Shown here: positions 1 to 8,672 of the stretch, piece by piece
Numbering within the stretch: the stretch's first letter is position 1
Layout of the letters: the number at the start of each line of letters is the position of its first letter
From: JANQMX01 sp965247175
GTDB lineage: Bacteria; Pseudomonadota; Alphaproteobacteria; Kiloniellales; DSM-21159
DNA: 64,000 nucleotides
Assembly (NCBI GenBank): GCA_965247175.1
Contig: OZ252006.1
Coordinates: forward strand, 806,001 to 870,000
Reading direction: 5' to 3'
The notes under the pieces: model-generated
The model's database searches: none
What the model was told of the DNA's origin: nothing
The model's input: only the letters and a program-made list of their open reading frames with translations
Position numbers and translations under genes: made by a program

Positions 1-242
1 AGATCCCTCATGCCTTCCCAACCATCATGGCCGGTCTCACTCAGTGCATCATGCTGTCGCTCTCCATGGTGGTGATCGCGGCCTTGGTCGGTGCCGACGG
101 GCTCGGCAAGCCGGTGGTGCGTGCGCTGAACCAAGTGAATATCGAGATGGGCATCGAGGCCGGGTTGGCCATCGTCATCCTCGCCATCCTGCTCGACCGG
201 GTCTGCCGACGCCCGGGCATGGACGAAGGCGGCAACAAGTGA
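1..242 (+). CDS. proW: Glycine betaine/proline ABC transporter permease, C-terminal fragment
   Basis: Only the last 80 or so residues are in the window; the reading frame is open from base 3. The fragment has the ProW-type permease ending: an IPHAFPTIMAG stretch, the hydrophobic SLSMVVIAALVGADGLG segment, and a final membrane helix (about residues 55-70) followed by a charged tail. In this family the region after the EAA loop couples to the ATPase. The stop codon overlaps the GTG start of the following ATPase gene (GTGA), so the two are translationally coupled in one operon. Family assignment is firm; whether the substrate is betaine, proline betaine or choline cannot be told from this fragment, although the betaine demethylation genes downstream favour betaine. 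Confidence 0.85.
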   Translation, partial: IPHAFPTIMAGLTQCIMLSLSMVVIAALVGADGLGKPVVRALNQVNIEMGIEAGLAIVILAILLDRVCRRPGMDEGGNK

Positions 243-1414
243 CGGCCGTTGCCTTCGAAGCCGTCGATATCGTCTTCGGCGAGAAGCCGGAACGGGCCCT
301 CAGCCTGCTCGACCAGGGCGCCACCCGGGCCGAGATCCTGGCCAAGACCGGGCTGGTGCTCGGCGCCGCCGATGCCAGCCTCGAGGTAGAGGAGGGCGAG
401 ATCTGCGTGCTGATGGGGCTTTCGGGCTCCGGCAAGTCCACGCTGCTGCGCGCCGTCAACCGCCTCAACGAAGTGACCCGCGGCGCCGTCACCCTGGCCG
501 ACGGGGACGGGCGGGTGGACGTGGCCCATTGCGACGCCGGGACTCTCCGGCGGCTACGCACCCAGCGCATCGCCATGGTCTTCCAGCAGTTCGCGCTCTT
601 GCCCTGGCGCAGCGTGCGGGAGAACGTCGGCTTCGGCCTGGAGCTGCGTGGTATGGCGCCGGCCGAGCGCAACGCCATCGTCGATGAGAAGCTGAAGCTG
701 GTCGGGCTCGACCAGTGGGCGGACAAGTACGCCCACGAGCTCTCCGGCGGCATGCAGCAGCGGGTCGGCCTGGCGCGGGCCTTCGCCACCGATGCCGACA
801 TCCTGCTGATGGACGAGCCTTTCTCTGCCCTCGACCCGCTCATCCGCGAGCATCTGCAGGACGAGCTGCTGGCGCTGCAGCGGCGCTTGAAGAAGACCAT
901 CATCTTCGTCAGCCACGACCTCGACGAGGCGCTGAAGCTCGGCAATCAAATTGCGATCATGGAGGAGGGCCGCATCGTCCAGAGCGGCTCGCCCGAGACC
1001 ATCGTGCTCAATCCGATCAACGAGTACGTCGCCGCCTTCGTCGCGCACATGAACCCTTTGAAGGTGCTGCGCGGGACCTCCGTCATGCGGCCGGTTTCCA
1101 ACCGCGCGGAGGGCGACCGGGAAGTCCTGCTGGATGCAGACGACGGCCGGCGCCTCGTGCTCGACGAGACGGGCGCTCCGCAGTACATCCTCGCCGCCGA
1201 CGGCGCGCGGCGCCTGGAAACCGCCGGTCTCGCGGCCGTCAGCGCCAACAGCTCGCTGCAGGATATCATCGCGTTGCGGCAGGAGACCGGGCAGCCCGTG
1301 CTCCTGGTCGAGGCCGGCTGCGTGGTCGGCATCTGCGGCGACCAGGAGATCTACGAGGCCATCCTCAAGCGGGCGGAACCGGAAGCAAGCGAGGCCTTGG
1401 CCCGGCATGGATAG
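239..1414 (+). CDS. proV: Glycine betaine/proline ABC transporter ATP-binding protein
   Basis: Energises betaine import at the inner face of the membrane. From a GTG start overlapping the proW stop it is about 391 residues, normal for ProV. Walker A is GLSGSGKST (about residues 60-68), the Q-loop is FQQFALLPW, the signature is LSGGMQQRVGLARA, Walker B is ILLMDEPFSALD, and the H-loop is FVSHDLDEA. The region after about residue 290 is the CBS-like regulatory tail that in characterised OpuA/ProV proteins senses ionic strength; here it contains the QETGQPVLLVEAGCVVGI stretch. The extended N-terminus before Walker A (ALSLLDQGATRAEIL) is a hallmark of ProV as opposed to other ABC ATPases. Its stop overlaps the ATG of the next gene. 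Confidence 0.93.
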   Translation: MTAVAFEAVDIVFGEKPERALSLLDQGATRAEILAKTGLVLGAADASLEVEEGEICVLMGLSGSGKSTLLRAVNRLNEVTRGAVTLADGDGRVDVAHCDAGTLRRLRTQRIAMVFQQFALLPWRSVRENVGFGLELRGMAPAERNAIVDEKLKLVGLDQWADKYAHELSGGMQQRVGLARAFATDADILLMDEPFSALDPLIREHLQDELLALQRRLKKTIIFVSHDLDEALKLGNQIAIMEEGRIVQSGSPETIVLNPINEYVAAFVAHMNPLKVLRGTSVMRPVSNRAEGDREVLLDADDGRRLVLDETGAPQYILAADGARRLETAGLAAVSANSSLQDIIALRQETGQPVLLVEAGCVVGICGDQEIYEAILKRAEPEASEALARHG

Positions 1415-2123
1415 AGCGATTCGCGGCGTCCTCTTCGACAAGGACGGGACGCTGATCAACTTCTCCCGTACCTGGGCACCGGCCATCCGCGAAGCGGCCC
1501 TCTTTGCCAGTCGCGGCGACCAGGCCATCGCGGACAAGCTGCTCGTCACAGGCGGCTGCGACCTTGAGAGCGGCGAGGTGGCCGGCGGCAGCCTTCTGGC
1601 CGGGGGCACCAACCGAGACATTGCGGCCGCCTGGATCGAGCAGGCCGACGGCTGGGCGCTCGATCAGCTGACCCGGCACCTCGACGAGATCTTCACCCGG
1701 CGCGGGGTGCCCCATGCTGAGGCCCTTGCCGACTTGCCCGCGTTGTTCGGCGCGCTTGTCGCCAGGGGGCTCATCGTGGGCGTGGCCACCAGCGACTGCG
1801 CGCTCTCCGCACAATTGACGCTTGAGCGTTTCGAAGCCCTGGAAGCGGTTGCCTTCCTCTCGGGCTACGACAGCGGCCACGGCAGCAAGCCGGGTCCCGG
1901 CCAGGCGCTGGCCTTCTGCGAGGCCTGCGGGTTGGAGCCGGGCGAAATCGCCGTGGTGGGAGACAACAGCCACGACCTGGAAATGGCCGCGAGCGCCGGG
2001 GCCGGCTTGAAAATCGCGGTGCTGTCGGGAACGGGCACGCGCGACCAGCTCACGCCGCTCGCCGATGTGGTGATCGCCTCGATTGCCGAGATCGGCCCGG
2101 TACTGGACGCGACTAAGGCTTGA
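1407..2123 (+). CDS. HAD-superfamily phosphatase, phosphoglycolate phosphatase-like
   Basis: A cytoplasmic HAD hydrolase of about 238 residues. The four HAD motifs are visible: motif I FDKDGTL (nucleophile and general acid Asp near residues 11 and 13), motif II VATSD, motif III Lys in GSKPGPG, and motif IV GDNSHDLEMA. A helical cap sits between motifs I and II, as in the Gph/PGP subgroup. The ATG lies inside the end of proV (ATGGATAG overlap), so it is co-transcribed and probably translationally coupled with the betaine transporter. The substrate is unknown; Gph-like enzymes are broad in specificity, and the operon position does not obviously call for phosphoglycolate. Confidence 0.85.
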   Translation: MDRAIRGVLFDKDGTLINFSRTWAPAIREAALFASRGDQAIADKLLVTGGCDLESGEVAGGSLLAGGTNRDIAAAWIEQADGWALDQLTRHLDEIFTRRGVPHAEALADLPALFGALVARGLIVGVATSDCALSAQLTLERFEALEAVAFLSGYDSGHGSKPGPGQALAFCEACGLEPGEIAVVGDNSHDLEMAASAGAGLKIAVLSGTGTRDQLTPLADVVIASIAEIGPVLDATKA

Positions 2124-2129
2124 CGCGAG

Positions 2130-3161
2130 CTAGGCGTCTGCCCGCCGTCGCCGGCCGCGCCGCTCGCTGCGCTTTGGCGCCTCACCGTCATCGCCGCCCG
2201 GCAGCACGCCGGTCAAGGGACCAAGCTCGGCGATGATCTGCTCCAGGTTGGGGCAGTCGCCGCGCTCGCTGGCTTCCAGCGCCTGGCGCATGACCTTGAG
2301 GTGCGCCGGGGTGGTGCCGCAGCAGCCGCCGATGATACGGGCGCCGGCGTCGCGCGCCATCACGGCGTACTTGGCCATCAGCTCCGGCGTGCCGCTGTAG
2401 ACGATCTTGCCGTCCTTGTAGGAGGGAATGCCGCAGTTGGCCTTGGCGATCAGCACGTCGGTCGGGCCCTTGCTGTCGCGCATATTGATGATGGCCGCCA
2501 TCAGGTCGGAGGCGCCAGTGCCGCAGTTGCCGCCGAAAGCGAGGGGCCCCGGGGTGGTCTTGTGGGCGAGGCCGACGAGGTCCTGCGGCGTCACGCCCAT
2601 CATGGTGCGGCCGTTGGTGTCGAAGGAGAGGGTGCAGCAAGCCTTGATGCCGACTTGGTCGGCCGCTTCGAGGGCGGCGGCCAGCTCTTCGGGGGCCGAC
2701 ATGGTTTCGACCCAGACCACGTCCGCGCCGCCGTCCTTGAGCCCGCGCATCTGCTCGGCGAAGGCATCGACTGCGTCCTCGTGGGTCAAGGGGCCGAGCG
2801 GCACCATGAGATCGCCGGTCGGTCCGACCGAGCCGGCGCAGACGACCTCCCGGCCCGAGGCCGCGATCTCCTCCTGGAGCAGCTCTGCCGCCCGCTTGTT
2901 GATCTCGTAGGCCTGGTCCTGCGCGTCATGGAGCTTGAGGCGGTTGCGGGTGCCGCCGAAGCTGTTGGTCAGCACGATGTCCGTGCCGGCCTCGATCATG
3001 CTGCGGTAGTGCTGGCGGACCTTGTCCGGCTCCTGCAGGTTCCAGATGTCGGGCGCTTCGCCATTGGGCAGCCCGAGCGCGAACATGTTGGTTCCCGTCG
3101 CGCCATCGGCGAGAAGCCAGTCGCGCTCTTCCAGCAATCTTTCCAGTAAGTTCTTCGTCAT
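2130..3161 (-). CDS. bmt: Betaine-homocysteine S-methyltransferase family protein
   Basis: Pfam homocysteine S-methyltransferase (S-methyl_trans) fold, 343 residues. The zinc-binding cysteines are present: C213 in GGNCGTGASD and the pair C280-C281 in IIGGCCGTTPAHL. The N-terminal DGATGTNMF and the TNSFGG loop are also typical. Enzymes of this family move a methyl group from betaine (or another onium donor) to homocysteine, giving methionine and dimethylglycine. It converges with the proV-HAD operon, and upstream on the same strand lies a dimethylglycine dehydrogenase-type gene (152-bp gap), which supports betaine as donor. The last 20 or so residues are a basic, low-complexity tail. S-methylmethionine or another donor remains possible. 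Confidence 0.85.
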   Translation of the reverse strand: MTKNLLERLLEERDWLLADGATGTNMFALGLPNGEAPDIWNLQEPDKVRQHYRSMIEAGTDIVLTNSFGGTRNRLKLHDAQDQAYEINKRAAELLQEEIAASGREVVCAGSVGPTGDLMVPLGPLTHEDAVDAFAEQMRGLKDGGADVVWVETMSAPEELAAALEAADQVGIKACCTLSFDTNGRTMMGVTPQDLVGLAHKTTPGPLAFGGNCGTGASDLMAAIINMRDSKGPTDVLIAKANCGIPSYKDGKIVYSGTPELMAKYAVMARDAGARIIGGCCGTTPAHLKVMRQALEASERGDCPNLEQIIAELGPLTGVLPGGDDGEAPKRSERRGRRRRADA

Positions 3162-3313
3162 CGTTCCGGCAGGGCTTTAACGCGGCCAGGAGGCCTTAGC
3201 GAGGTTGGGATCATGCCGCAGTGCAGCAAGCCTTGGCAACTGCGGATCTCACACTGCCGTTATGCCGGTTAACGTCCGAAGAACGAGACCGAGAAGACTG
3301 GAGCGAGCTTGGT

Positions 3314-5725
3314 TTACCCCCGCATGCGTTCGCCTTTGGGGTCGAGGAGCGGCTCAGCCATCAGTTGGGCCCGGCGCTGCTCACCGAGGATCTCGATGTC
3401 GACGCTTTGCTCGTCGCCGACCAGCTCCGGCGGCAGGAAGCCCAGCGCCACCGACTTGCCGACGTAGTGGGCATAGCCGCCGGAGGTCACGAAGCCGACC
3501 AGCTCGCCGTCCTTGGTGATCGGCTCGTCGCCCCAGACGTCGGCGCCATTGGCCTCGACCACGAAGGTGCAGAGCTGCTTCTCAGGCCCGGCAGCCTTCT
3601 CGGCCGCCACCGCTTCGCGCCCGATGAAGTCGTGCGGCTTGTTGTAGGACACGAAGCGGTCGAGCCCGGTCTCGCCCGGGGTGTAGTCGGGGCGGTACTC
3701 GCGGGTCCAGGAGCCGAAGGACTTCTCCAGCCTGAGGCTCATCATGGCCCGCATGCCGAAGGGGCGTAGGCCGAGGTCCCGGCCGGCTTCGCTCAGCGCA
3801 TCGTAGAGCGCGACCTGCTCGCGCAGGGGCACGTAGATCTCGTAGCCCAGGTCGCCGGTGTAGGTCACCCGGCAGACGATGGCGTCCGACATGCCGACCG
3901 GCATCTCGCGGACCGCGAGGAAGGGCAAGGCCTCGGTCGAGACATCGGCGCTGGTGACCCGTGACAGCAGCTCCCGCGCGTTGGGCCCGGCGATCTGGAA
4001 GCCGACCCGGTCGTAGGAGATGTTGCGCAGCGTCACCCCTTCGTCCGGCAGGTGATCGAGGAACCAGCGCATGTGATAGGCCTGGGAGGCGAAGGAGGCA
4101 TTGAGCTGGAAGCGCTCTTCGCCGAGGCGCGAGATGGTGAAGTCGCCGATCAGCCGGCCCTTCGGGTTCAGCATGGGCGTCAGCGAGATGCGCCCGACCT
4201 TGGGGATGCGGCCGGACATGATGCGGTTCAGCCAGTCCTCGGCGCCCGGTCCCTCGACGGAGAACTTGCTGAAGTTGTGGATCTCGTTGATGCCGACGGC
4301 GGTGCGCACCGCGCGGCATTCCTCGCCGATGGCCTCGAAGGCGTTGGAGCGGCGGAAGCTCGGGGTCTCGTAGAGCTCGTCCCCCTCCGGCGCGAAGTAG
4401 TTCACCGCCTCCATGCGGTAGGCGTTGCCGAAGACCGCCCGCTGGCTCTTCCAGATCGGATAGGCCGGCGTCGTGTTGTAGGGGCGGCCCGCCGGCAGCT
4501 CCTCGTTGGGATAGGAGATGGCGAAGCGACGCTGATAGTTCTGCATCACCGTGGGGCGGGTATAGCCCGGGCTGGGGTAGTCACCGAAACGGGACACGTC
4601 CATGGCGAAGATATCGACCTCCGGCTCGCCGTAGATCATCCATTCGGCCAGCGACTTGCCGACGCCGCCACCCTGGCTGAAGCCGGCCATGACGCCGCAG
4701 GCGCAGTAGTAGTTCTTCAGGCCCGGCACCGGGCCGACCAGGGGGTTGCCGTCGGGGGTGAAGGTGAAGGGGCCGTTGATGGTCCGCTTGATGCCGGCCT
4801 CGGCCAGGATGGGGAAGTGCTCGTAGGCGATATCGAGGCTGGGCGCGATGCGCTCCAGGTCCGGCTGCAGCAGCTCGTGGCCGAAGTCCCAGGGCGTGTG
4901 GTCGACCGACCAGGGCACGCAGTTCTGCTCGTAGGTGCCGATCAGGAGCGACTTGCCTTCCTGGCGCAGGTAGGCTTCGCCTTGGAAATCAATGCAGTGG
5001 CCGTATTCCTTGCCTTCGAAGATCGGCAGGTCCTCGGTCAGGAGGTAGTGATGCTCCATGGCCAGGACGGGGAGGGTGAGCCCGGCCATCTTGCCGACCT
5101 CGCGGGCCCAGAGCCCGGCCGCGTTGACCACCTTCTCGGCGATGATGTCGCCCTTGTTGGTGACCACCTTCCAGGTCCCGTCCGGCAGGTGATGCAGCGC
5201 CTCGACCTTGGTGAAGCGGTAGATCTCGCCGCCGCCCAGGCGGGCCGCCTTGGCATAGGCGTTGGTGACGCCGGAGGGGTCGATGTGCCCCTCGTTGGGG
5301 TCGTGAATGGCGCCGACGAAGTGCTTCGGCTCCAGGAGCGGGAAGTACTCCTTGGCTTCCGTCGGCGTGATCAGCTCGGCGTGGAGGCCCAGCACCTTGC
5401 CCTTGGCGACGGCGGTCTTGAGGAAGTCCAGGCGGGCCTCCGACTCGGCCATCATGACGCCGCCGGTCAGGTGGATGCCGCAGGACTGGCCGGAGATCTC
5501 CTCCAGCTCGCGATAGAGCTTGATCGTGTATTCCTGCAGCTTGGAGATGTTGGGGTCGGGGTTGAGGGTGTGCATGCCGCCGGCCGCGTGCCAGGTGGAG
5601 CCGCTGGTCAGCTCGTCGCGCTCGAGCAGCACCACATCCTTCCAACCGTACTTGGTCAGGTGATAGAGCACGCTCGAGCCGACCACGCCGCCGCCGATCA
5701 CCACCACCTGTGCATGGGATTTCAT
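3314..5725 (-). CDS. FAD-dependent dimethylglycine/sarcosine dehydrogenase family protein with GcvT domain (copy 1)
   Basis: About 803 residues from ATG at 5725. The N-terminal half is a DAO-type FAD oxidoreductase with the dinucleotide motif IGGGVVGSS (residues 10-18) and STWHAAGG, whose His46 matches the residue that binds FAD covalently in dimethylglycine dehydrogenase. The C-terminal half is a GcvT/aminomethyltransferase fold plus barrel domain that in known members transfers the released one-carbon unit to tetrahydrofolate. Expected reaction: oxidative demethylation of dimethylglycine or sarcosine. It precedes the betaine-homocysteine methyltransferase gene on the same strand. It is related to, but clearly different from, the second copy at 22510-24945; substrate preference between dimethylglycine and sarcosine cannot be set by eye. 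Confidence 0.88.
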   Translation of the reverse strand: MKSHAQVVVIGGGVVGSSVLYHLTKYGWKDVVLLERDELTSGSTWHAAGGMHTLNPDPNISKLQEYTIKLYRELEEISGQSCGIHLTGGVMMAESEARLDFLKTAVAKGKVLGLHAELITPTEAKEYFPLLEPKHFVGAIHDPNEGHIDPSGVTNAYAKAARLGGGEIYRFTKVEALHHLPDGTWKVVTNKGDIIAEKVVNAAGLWAREVGKMAGLTLPVLAMEHHYLLTEDLPIFEGKEYGHCIDFQGEAYLRQEGKSLLIGTYEQNCVPWSVDHTPWDFGHELLQPDLERIAPSLDIAYEHFPILAEAGIKRTINGPFTFTPDGNPLVGPVPGLKNYYCACGVMAGFSQGGGVGKSLAEWMIYGEPEVDIFAMDVSRFGDYPSPGYTRPTVMQNYQRRFAISYPNEELPAGRPYNTTPAYPIWKSQRAVFGNAYRMEAVNYFAPEGDELYETPSFRRSNAFEAIGEECRAVRTAVGINEIHNFSKFSVEGPGAEDWLNRIMSGRIPKVGRISLTPMLNPKGRLIGDFTISRLGEERFQLNASFASQAYHMRWFLDHLPDEGVTLRNISYDRVGFQIAGPNARELLSRVTSADVSTEALPFLAVREMPVGMSDAIVCRVTYTGDLGYEIYVPLREQVALYDALSEAGRDLGLRPFGMRAMMSLRLEKSFGSWTREYRPDYTPGETGLDRFVSYNKPHDFIGREAVAAEKAAGPEKQLCTFVVEANGADVWGDEPITKDGELVGFVTSGGYAHYVGKSVALGFLPPELVGDEQSVDIEILGEQRRAQLMAEPLLDPKGERMRG

Positions 5726-5902
5726 CACGCCCCGCCTTTCCGTCGCCTGGGTTCGTTCTTGCTTTCTTGAGCCCCTGCGGGGGTCTCGCGTCAATCCTGA
5801 ACAAGAGGATAGTCTGCGGCCGATTGCATAGCCCATTGCGTCATCGGCAGACGCATTTGCGGCGATGGAACAGAATCCATCTCAAGCCGCTCAGTGGACG
5901 CC

Positions 5903-7207
5903 CTATTTGATTCGAAAACGGTTGCGCAACCCGAGCGCTAGCAGGAACAGAAAAACTGCGCCGAACAAGCCCTCCACGAAACTGACACCGTAAACCATTG
6001 CAAGGCAATGAAGGTCAAAGTCGCTGTATGGCGTGGAGAGCGGTCCACACAGGCTTTCTACCATTATCTCTCTGCCGAGAACTGCTTGCCCAGCGAATGG
6101 GAATAGGTTCGCGATTGCGGCAATCAGAGCGCCATAAAGGTCGGAAGCTGATGGTAGCTGGAGTGCCAGTACACTCCTGAGCATCGCAATTGTTGAGAAT
6201 AATAGCGTAGAAAAAAGCAGAAGAACTACTATCCATCCAATTGGTCTTGATATAGAACGGCCAAAATCAGAAGTGGCTTGATAGAGATAACCTAGCCAGA
6301 AACTTGATGTGCCTTCACCAAAAGGCTTGTGCAACCAAAATCGTTTCGATTTAGCTTCCAGAGCCGCCATGCTTAGCTCAGTTTCATGATCGTGAGATTC
6401 AGCTGATAGTTTTTTAAGTTGTCGGTACTTGTCGTATGCCTCGGGATCTTCAGACCGCCTAAATAGAAACTTGTATCTCTCTGTCTTATACAAAATACGC
6501 GATCCGAGTAGACTCGGCGGAGGTCCTACAAAAGAAGTAGAACGGAAATCTGGGGGAAAGCAGAACTCCGCATTGTCGCAAATTAACTGACTTGCAAAAG
6601 AGGTGCCCGAAAACTCGGTAGGGCCTACAAAATGAGATCCCTTTAGAAAGACACCTTTGGAGAACAAGGCTCCACCAAATGATAGAATTCCTTCAACAGT
6701 TAAGTTGCGGCCGCTAAGCGCACCCGAAAACTCTGACCAAGTGAAGTTTGCAACATCCTTAAATTTTGATTTATCAAAGATCGAAAAACCAAGAAACTGT
6801 GTATTTGAAAAACTAGAAATGCCATGAAATTCACAACCCGAGAAATTGGAATTATTGTGAAATATTGCATGATCAAAAAACACTAAATCAAAAAACTCAG
6901 ATAAATAAAAATGAGATCGTCCGCTAAACTGGCAGTTAGTAAAATATACGGCTTTCAGAAATTTTGCTTGTGCGAATGATACTTCTTCTGAAAACACAGA
7001 GCCATCAAATCGTGTGACTGACGGAAACAAGAACCCCTGCCAGCTTACAGATTCAATTCTTTGACCGCCGAGCATGATAACTTGACGTTGTTCAGGCGGT
7101 TTTGTTGCTTCGTTGTTCGCCCATAGATTCCAGGCTTCCTTGCCCAGCTTTGCGAGTTCATTCCAACGCCCGTAGTCACCAAGCTCTATGGGGTCGATGT
7201 CAGTCAT
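5903..7207 (-). CDS. Pentapeptide-repeat-like membrane protein in an AT-rich islet
   Basis: A 434-residue protein with no function I can name. Residues about 60-215 show a five-residue periodicity with Phe at the centre position (for example VTRFDGSVFSEEVSFAQAKF and SHFYLSEFFDLVFFDHAIF), the pattern of pentapeptide-repeat beta-helices. A charged linker follows (about 230-300, with YDKYRQLKKL), and the C-terminus has three hydrophobic segments: IGWIVVLLLFSTLLFSTIAM, a weaker one around LYGALIAAIANLFPFAG, and VEGLFGAVFLFLLALGL, ending in basic RNRFRIK. So it is probably an inner-membrane protein with a cytoplasmic repeat domain. Base composition is strikingly AT-rich compared with its neighbours, suggesting acquisition by transfer. 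It stands alone, with no visible partner gene. Confidence 0.75.
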   Translation of the reverse strand: MTDIDPIELGDYGRWNELAKLGKEAWNLWANNEATKPPEQRQVIMLGGQRIESVSWQGFLFPSVTRFDGSVFSEEVSFAQAKFLKAVYFTNCQFSGRSHFYLSEFFDLVFFDHAIFHNNSNFSGCEFHGISSFSNTQFLGFSIFDKSKFKDVANFTWSEFSGALSGRNLTVEGILSFGGALFSKGVFLKGSHFVGPTEFSGTSFASQLICDNAEFCFPPDFRSTSFVGPPPSLLGSRILYKTERYKFLFRRSEDPEAYDKYRQLKKLSAESHDHETELSMAALEAKSKRFWLHKPFGEGTSSFWLGYLYQATSDFGRSISRPIGWIVVLLLFSTLLFSTIAMLRSVLALQLPSASDLYGALIAAIANLFPFAGQAVLGREIMVESLCGPLSTPYSDFDLHCLAMVYGVSFVEGLFGAVFLFLLALGLRNRFRIK

Positions 7208-7540
7208 TTATTGGGAGCGGAACTGTAAATGCTGTTTGGAACTCCACTTACGCTATCATTGAGCGCGGATTCGGTGAGGATACGTTTTTAGCTAGAATGA
7301 CGTTGTGTCTTTCAATGTCAACGAACGCGAAAGGAACTATCAAAGCTGCGCTAGTTTTGCGAACCGGACCGGTCTGACAGTTGATGCGTGGTTGAAGTGC
7401 AAAAATTTGCGATAGTGGCTCAGTGAATTGACCCTTTGCCAGGACCGCTATGCGGCTTGCCGGCAGGCGCCTGAAGCGCGATATCCACAGCAATGCGTCG
7501 CGGATCGGCGGCCGTCGTTCTGAAGGGAGAGAAGCGCGTG
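7208..7540. other. Intergenic region, no gene seen
   Basis: 333 bases between the divergent pentapeptide-like gene and the SMP-30/Yellow-like gene. The left part keeps the AT-rich composition of the islet and the change back to GC-rich sequence occurs at about 7440. A plus-strand open frame crosses 7208-7377 but overlaps the neighbouring gene, has no recognisable protein character and no good ribosome-binding site. The region must hold promoters for both flanking genes; I see no clear terminator, transposase remnant or tRNA. Confidence 0.5.
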
Positions 7541-8662
7541 ATGGTAAGAGGGCTGAGCCGCGTTGCGATTGCCGGAGTGTTGATCTCCGGTGCCACCCTA
7601 GGCACCGGGAGCCTGGCCGACGAGCTGCCGGCGCTGCCCGACCCTGAGCTGGAGATCGTCGCCACCCTGCAGCAGGGCCCCGGCAACATCACGGTGACGC
7701 CGGAAGGCCGCATCGTCATCAGCAATCATCAGTTCTACGAGCCCGAGTACCGCGTCCTGGAGGTGCTGCCCGACGGCACCACCAAGCCCTTCCCGACGGA
7801 GCAGTGGAGCCGCGCGCCGGGCGACGACGGCATCGGGCTCAATGCGGTGCTCGGCGTGCGGGCCGACCCGCTCGGCGTGGTCTGGATGCTCGACAACGGC
7901 GGCGAGGTGCCCAAGGTGGTGGGCTGGAACACCCGCCACGAGCGCCTCGAGCGGGTGATCTACATTCCGGCGCCGGTCACGCGCCCCGGCTCCTTCCACA
8001 ACGACCTGGCGGTCGATACGGCCCATGAGGCGCTCTACATCGCCGACATCGGCGGCGACCGAGGCCCGGCGCTGGTCGTGGTCGACCTCAAGACCGGCCT
8101 TGCGCGCCGTGTGCTGGAAGGGCATGCCAGCGTGCAAGCCCAGAACCTGCCCATGGTGATCGATGGCCGGGAGGTCACCTTGGGCGCCGGCGAAGACGCC
8201 ACGCCGGCGCGCGTCGGCGTCAACCCGATCACCATCGACGACGAGCATGAGTGGGTCTATTTCGGCGCCATGCACGGCACGGATCTTTGGCGCGTGCCGG
8301 CCAAGGCGCTCGCCGACGCCGAGCTGGCGCCCGAGGAGCTGGCGGCGCAGGTCGAGCGCTTCGGCGACAAGCCCCTGAGCGACGGCATCTCCATGGACAG
8401 TGACGGCAACGTTTACATCACCGACGTGGAGAACAACGCCATCGGCGTGACCACGCCGGATGGGACCTACCGGATCTATGCGCAGAACGACTACCTGCTG
8501 TCCTGGCCTGATGGCATGAGCGCCGGCCCGCACCGCTGGATGTACGCCACGGTGAATCAGCTCCACCGCTCAGCCGTGCTGAACGGCGGCGAGAGCGCCT
8601 CGAAGGCGCCTTACTACGTGGTGCGCGTCCGCTCGCTCGGGCGGACGGTTCCCGGCCGCTAG
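7541..8662 (+). CDS. Secreted SMP-30/Yellow (major royal jelly)-like beta-propeller protein
   Basis: About 373 residues from ATG at 7541, preceded by a purine-rich GAAGGGAGAGAAG ribosome-binding site. The N-terminus (MVRGLSRVAIAGVLISGATL) is a Sec-type signal peptide with likely cleavage near ADEL. The rest looks like a six-bladed propeller of the SMP-30/gluconolactonase and Yellow/royal jelly group: repeated PDG and D-x-G turns, LGVVWMLDNGG, ALYIADIGGDRGPALVVVDL, and DSDGNVYITDVENNAIGV. Such bacterial proteins are exported and often annotated as L-dopachrome tautomerase-related; the true substrate is unknown. The following kinase gene begins 10 bases after its stop, so the two probably share a transcript. 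Confidence 0.72.
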   Translation: MVRGLSRVAIAGVLISGATLGTGSLADELPALPDPELEIVATLQQGPGNITVTPEGRIVISNHQFYEPEYRVLEVLPDGTTKPFPTEQWSRAPGDDGIGLNAVLGVRADPLGVVWMLDNGGEVPKVVGWNTRHERLERVIYIPAPVTRPGSFHNDLAVDTAHEALYIADIGGDRGPALVVVDLKTGLARRVLEGHASVQAQNLPMVIDGREVTLGAGEDATPARVGVNPITIDDEHEWVYFGAMHGTDLWRVPAKALADAELAPEELAAQVERFGDKPLSDGISMDSDGNVYITDVENNAIGVTTPDGTYRIYAQNDYLLSWPDGMSAGPHRWMYATVNQLHRSAVLNGGESASKAPYYVVRVRSLGRTVPGR

Positions 8663-8672
8663 CGGCGGGGCC

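Noticed and set aside
4052..5770. Long plus-strand frame opposite the copy 1 dehydrogenase
   Set aside because: Antisense shadow of a gene with a full FAD and GcvT architecture.
7102..7377. Plus-strand open frame at the edge of the AT-rich islet
   Set aside because: It overlaps the 5' end of the pentapeptide-like gene on the other strand and shows no protein character.
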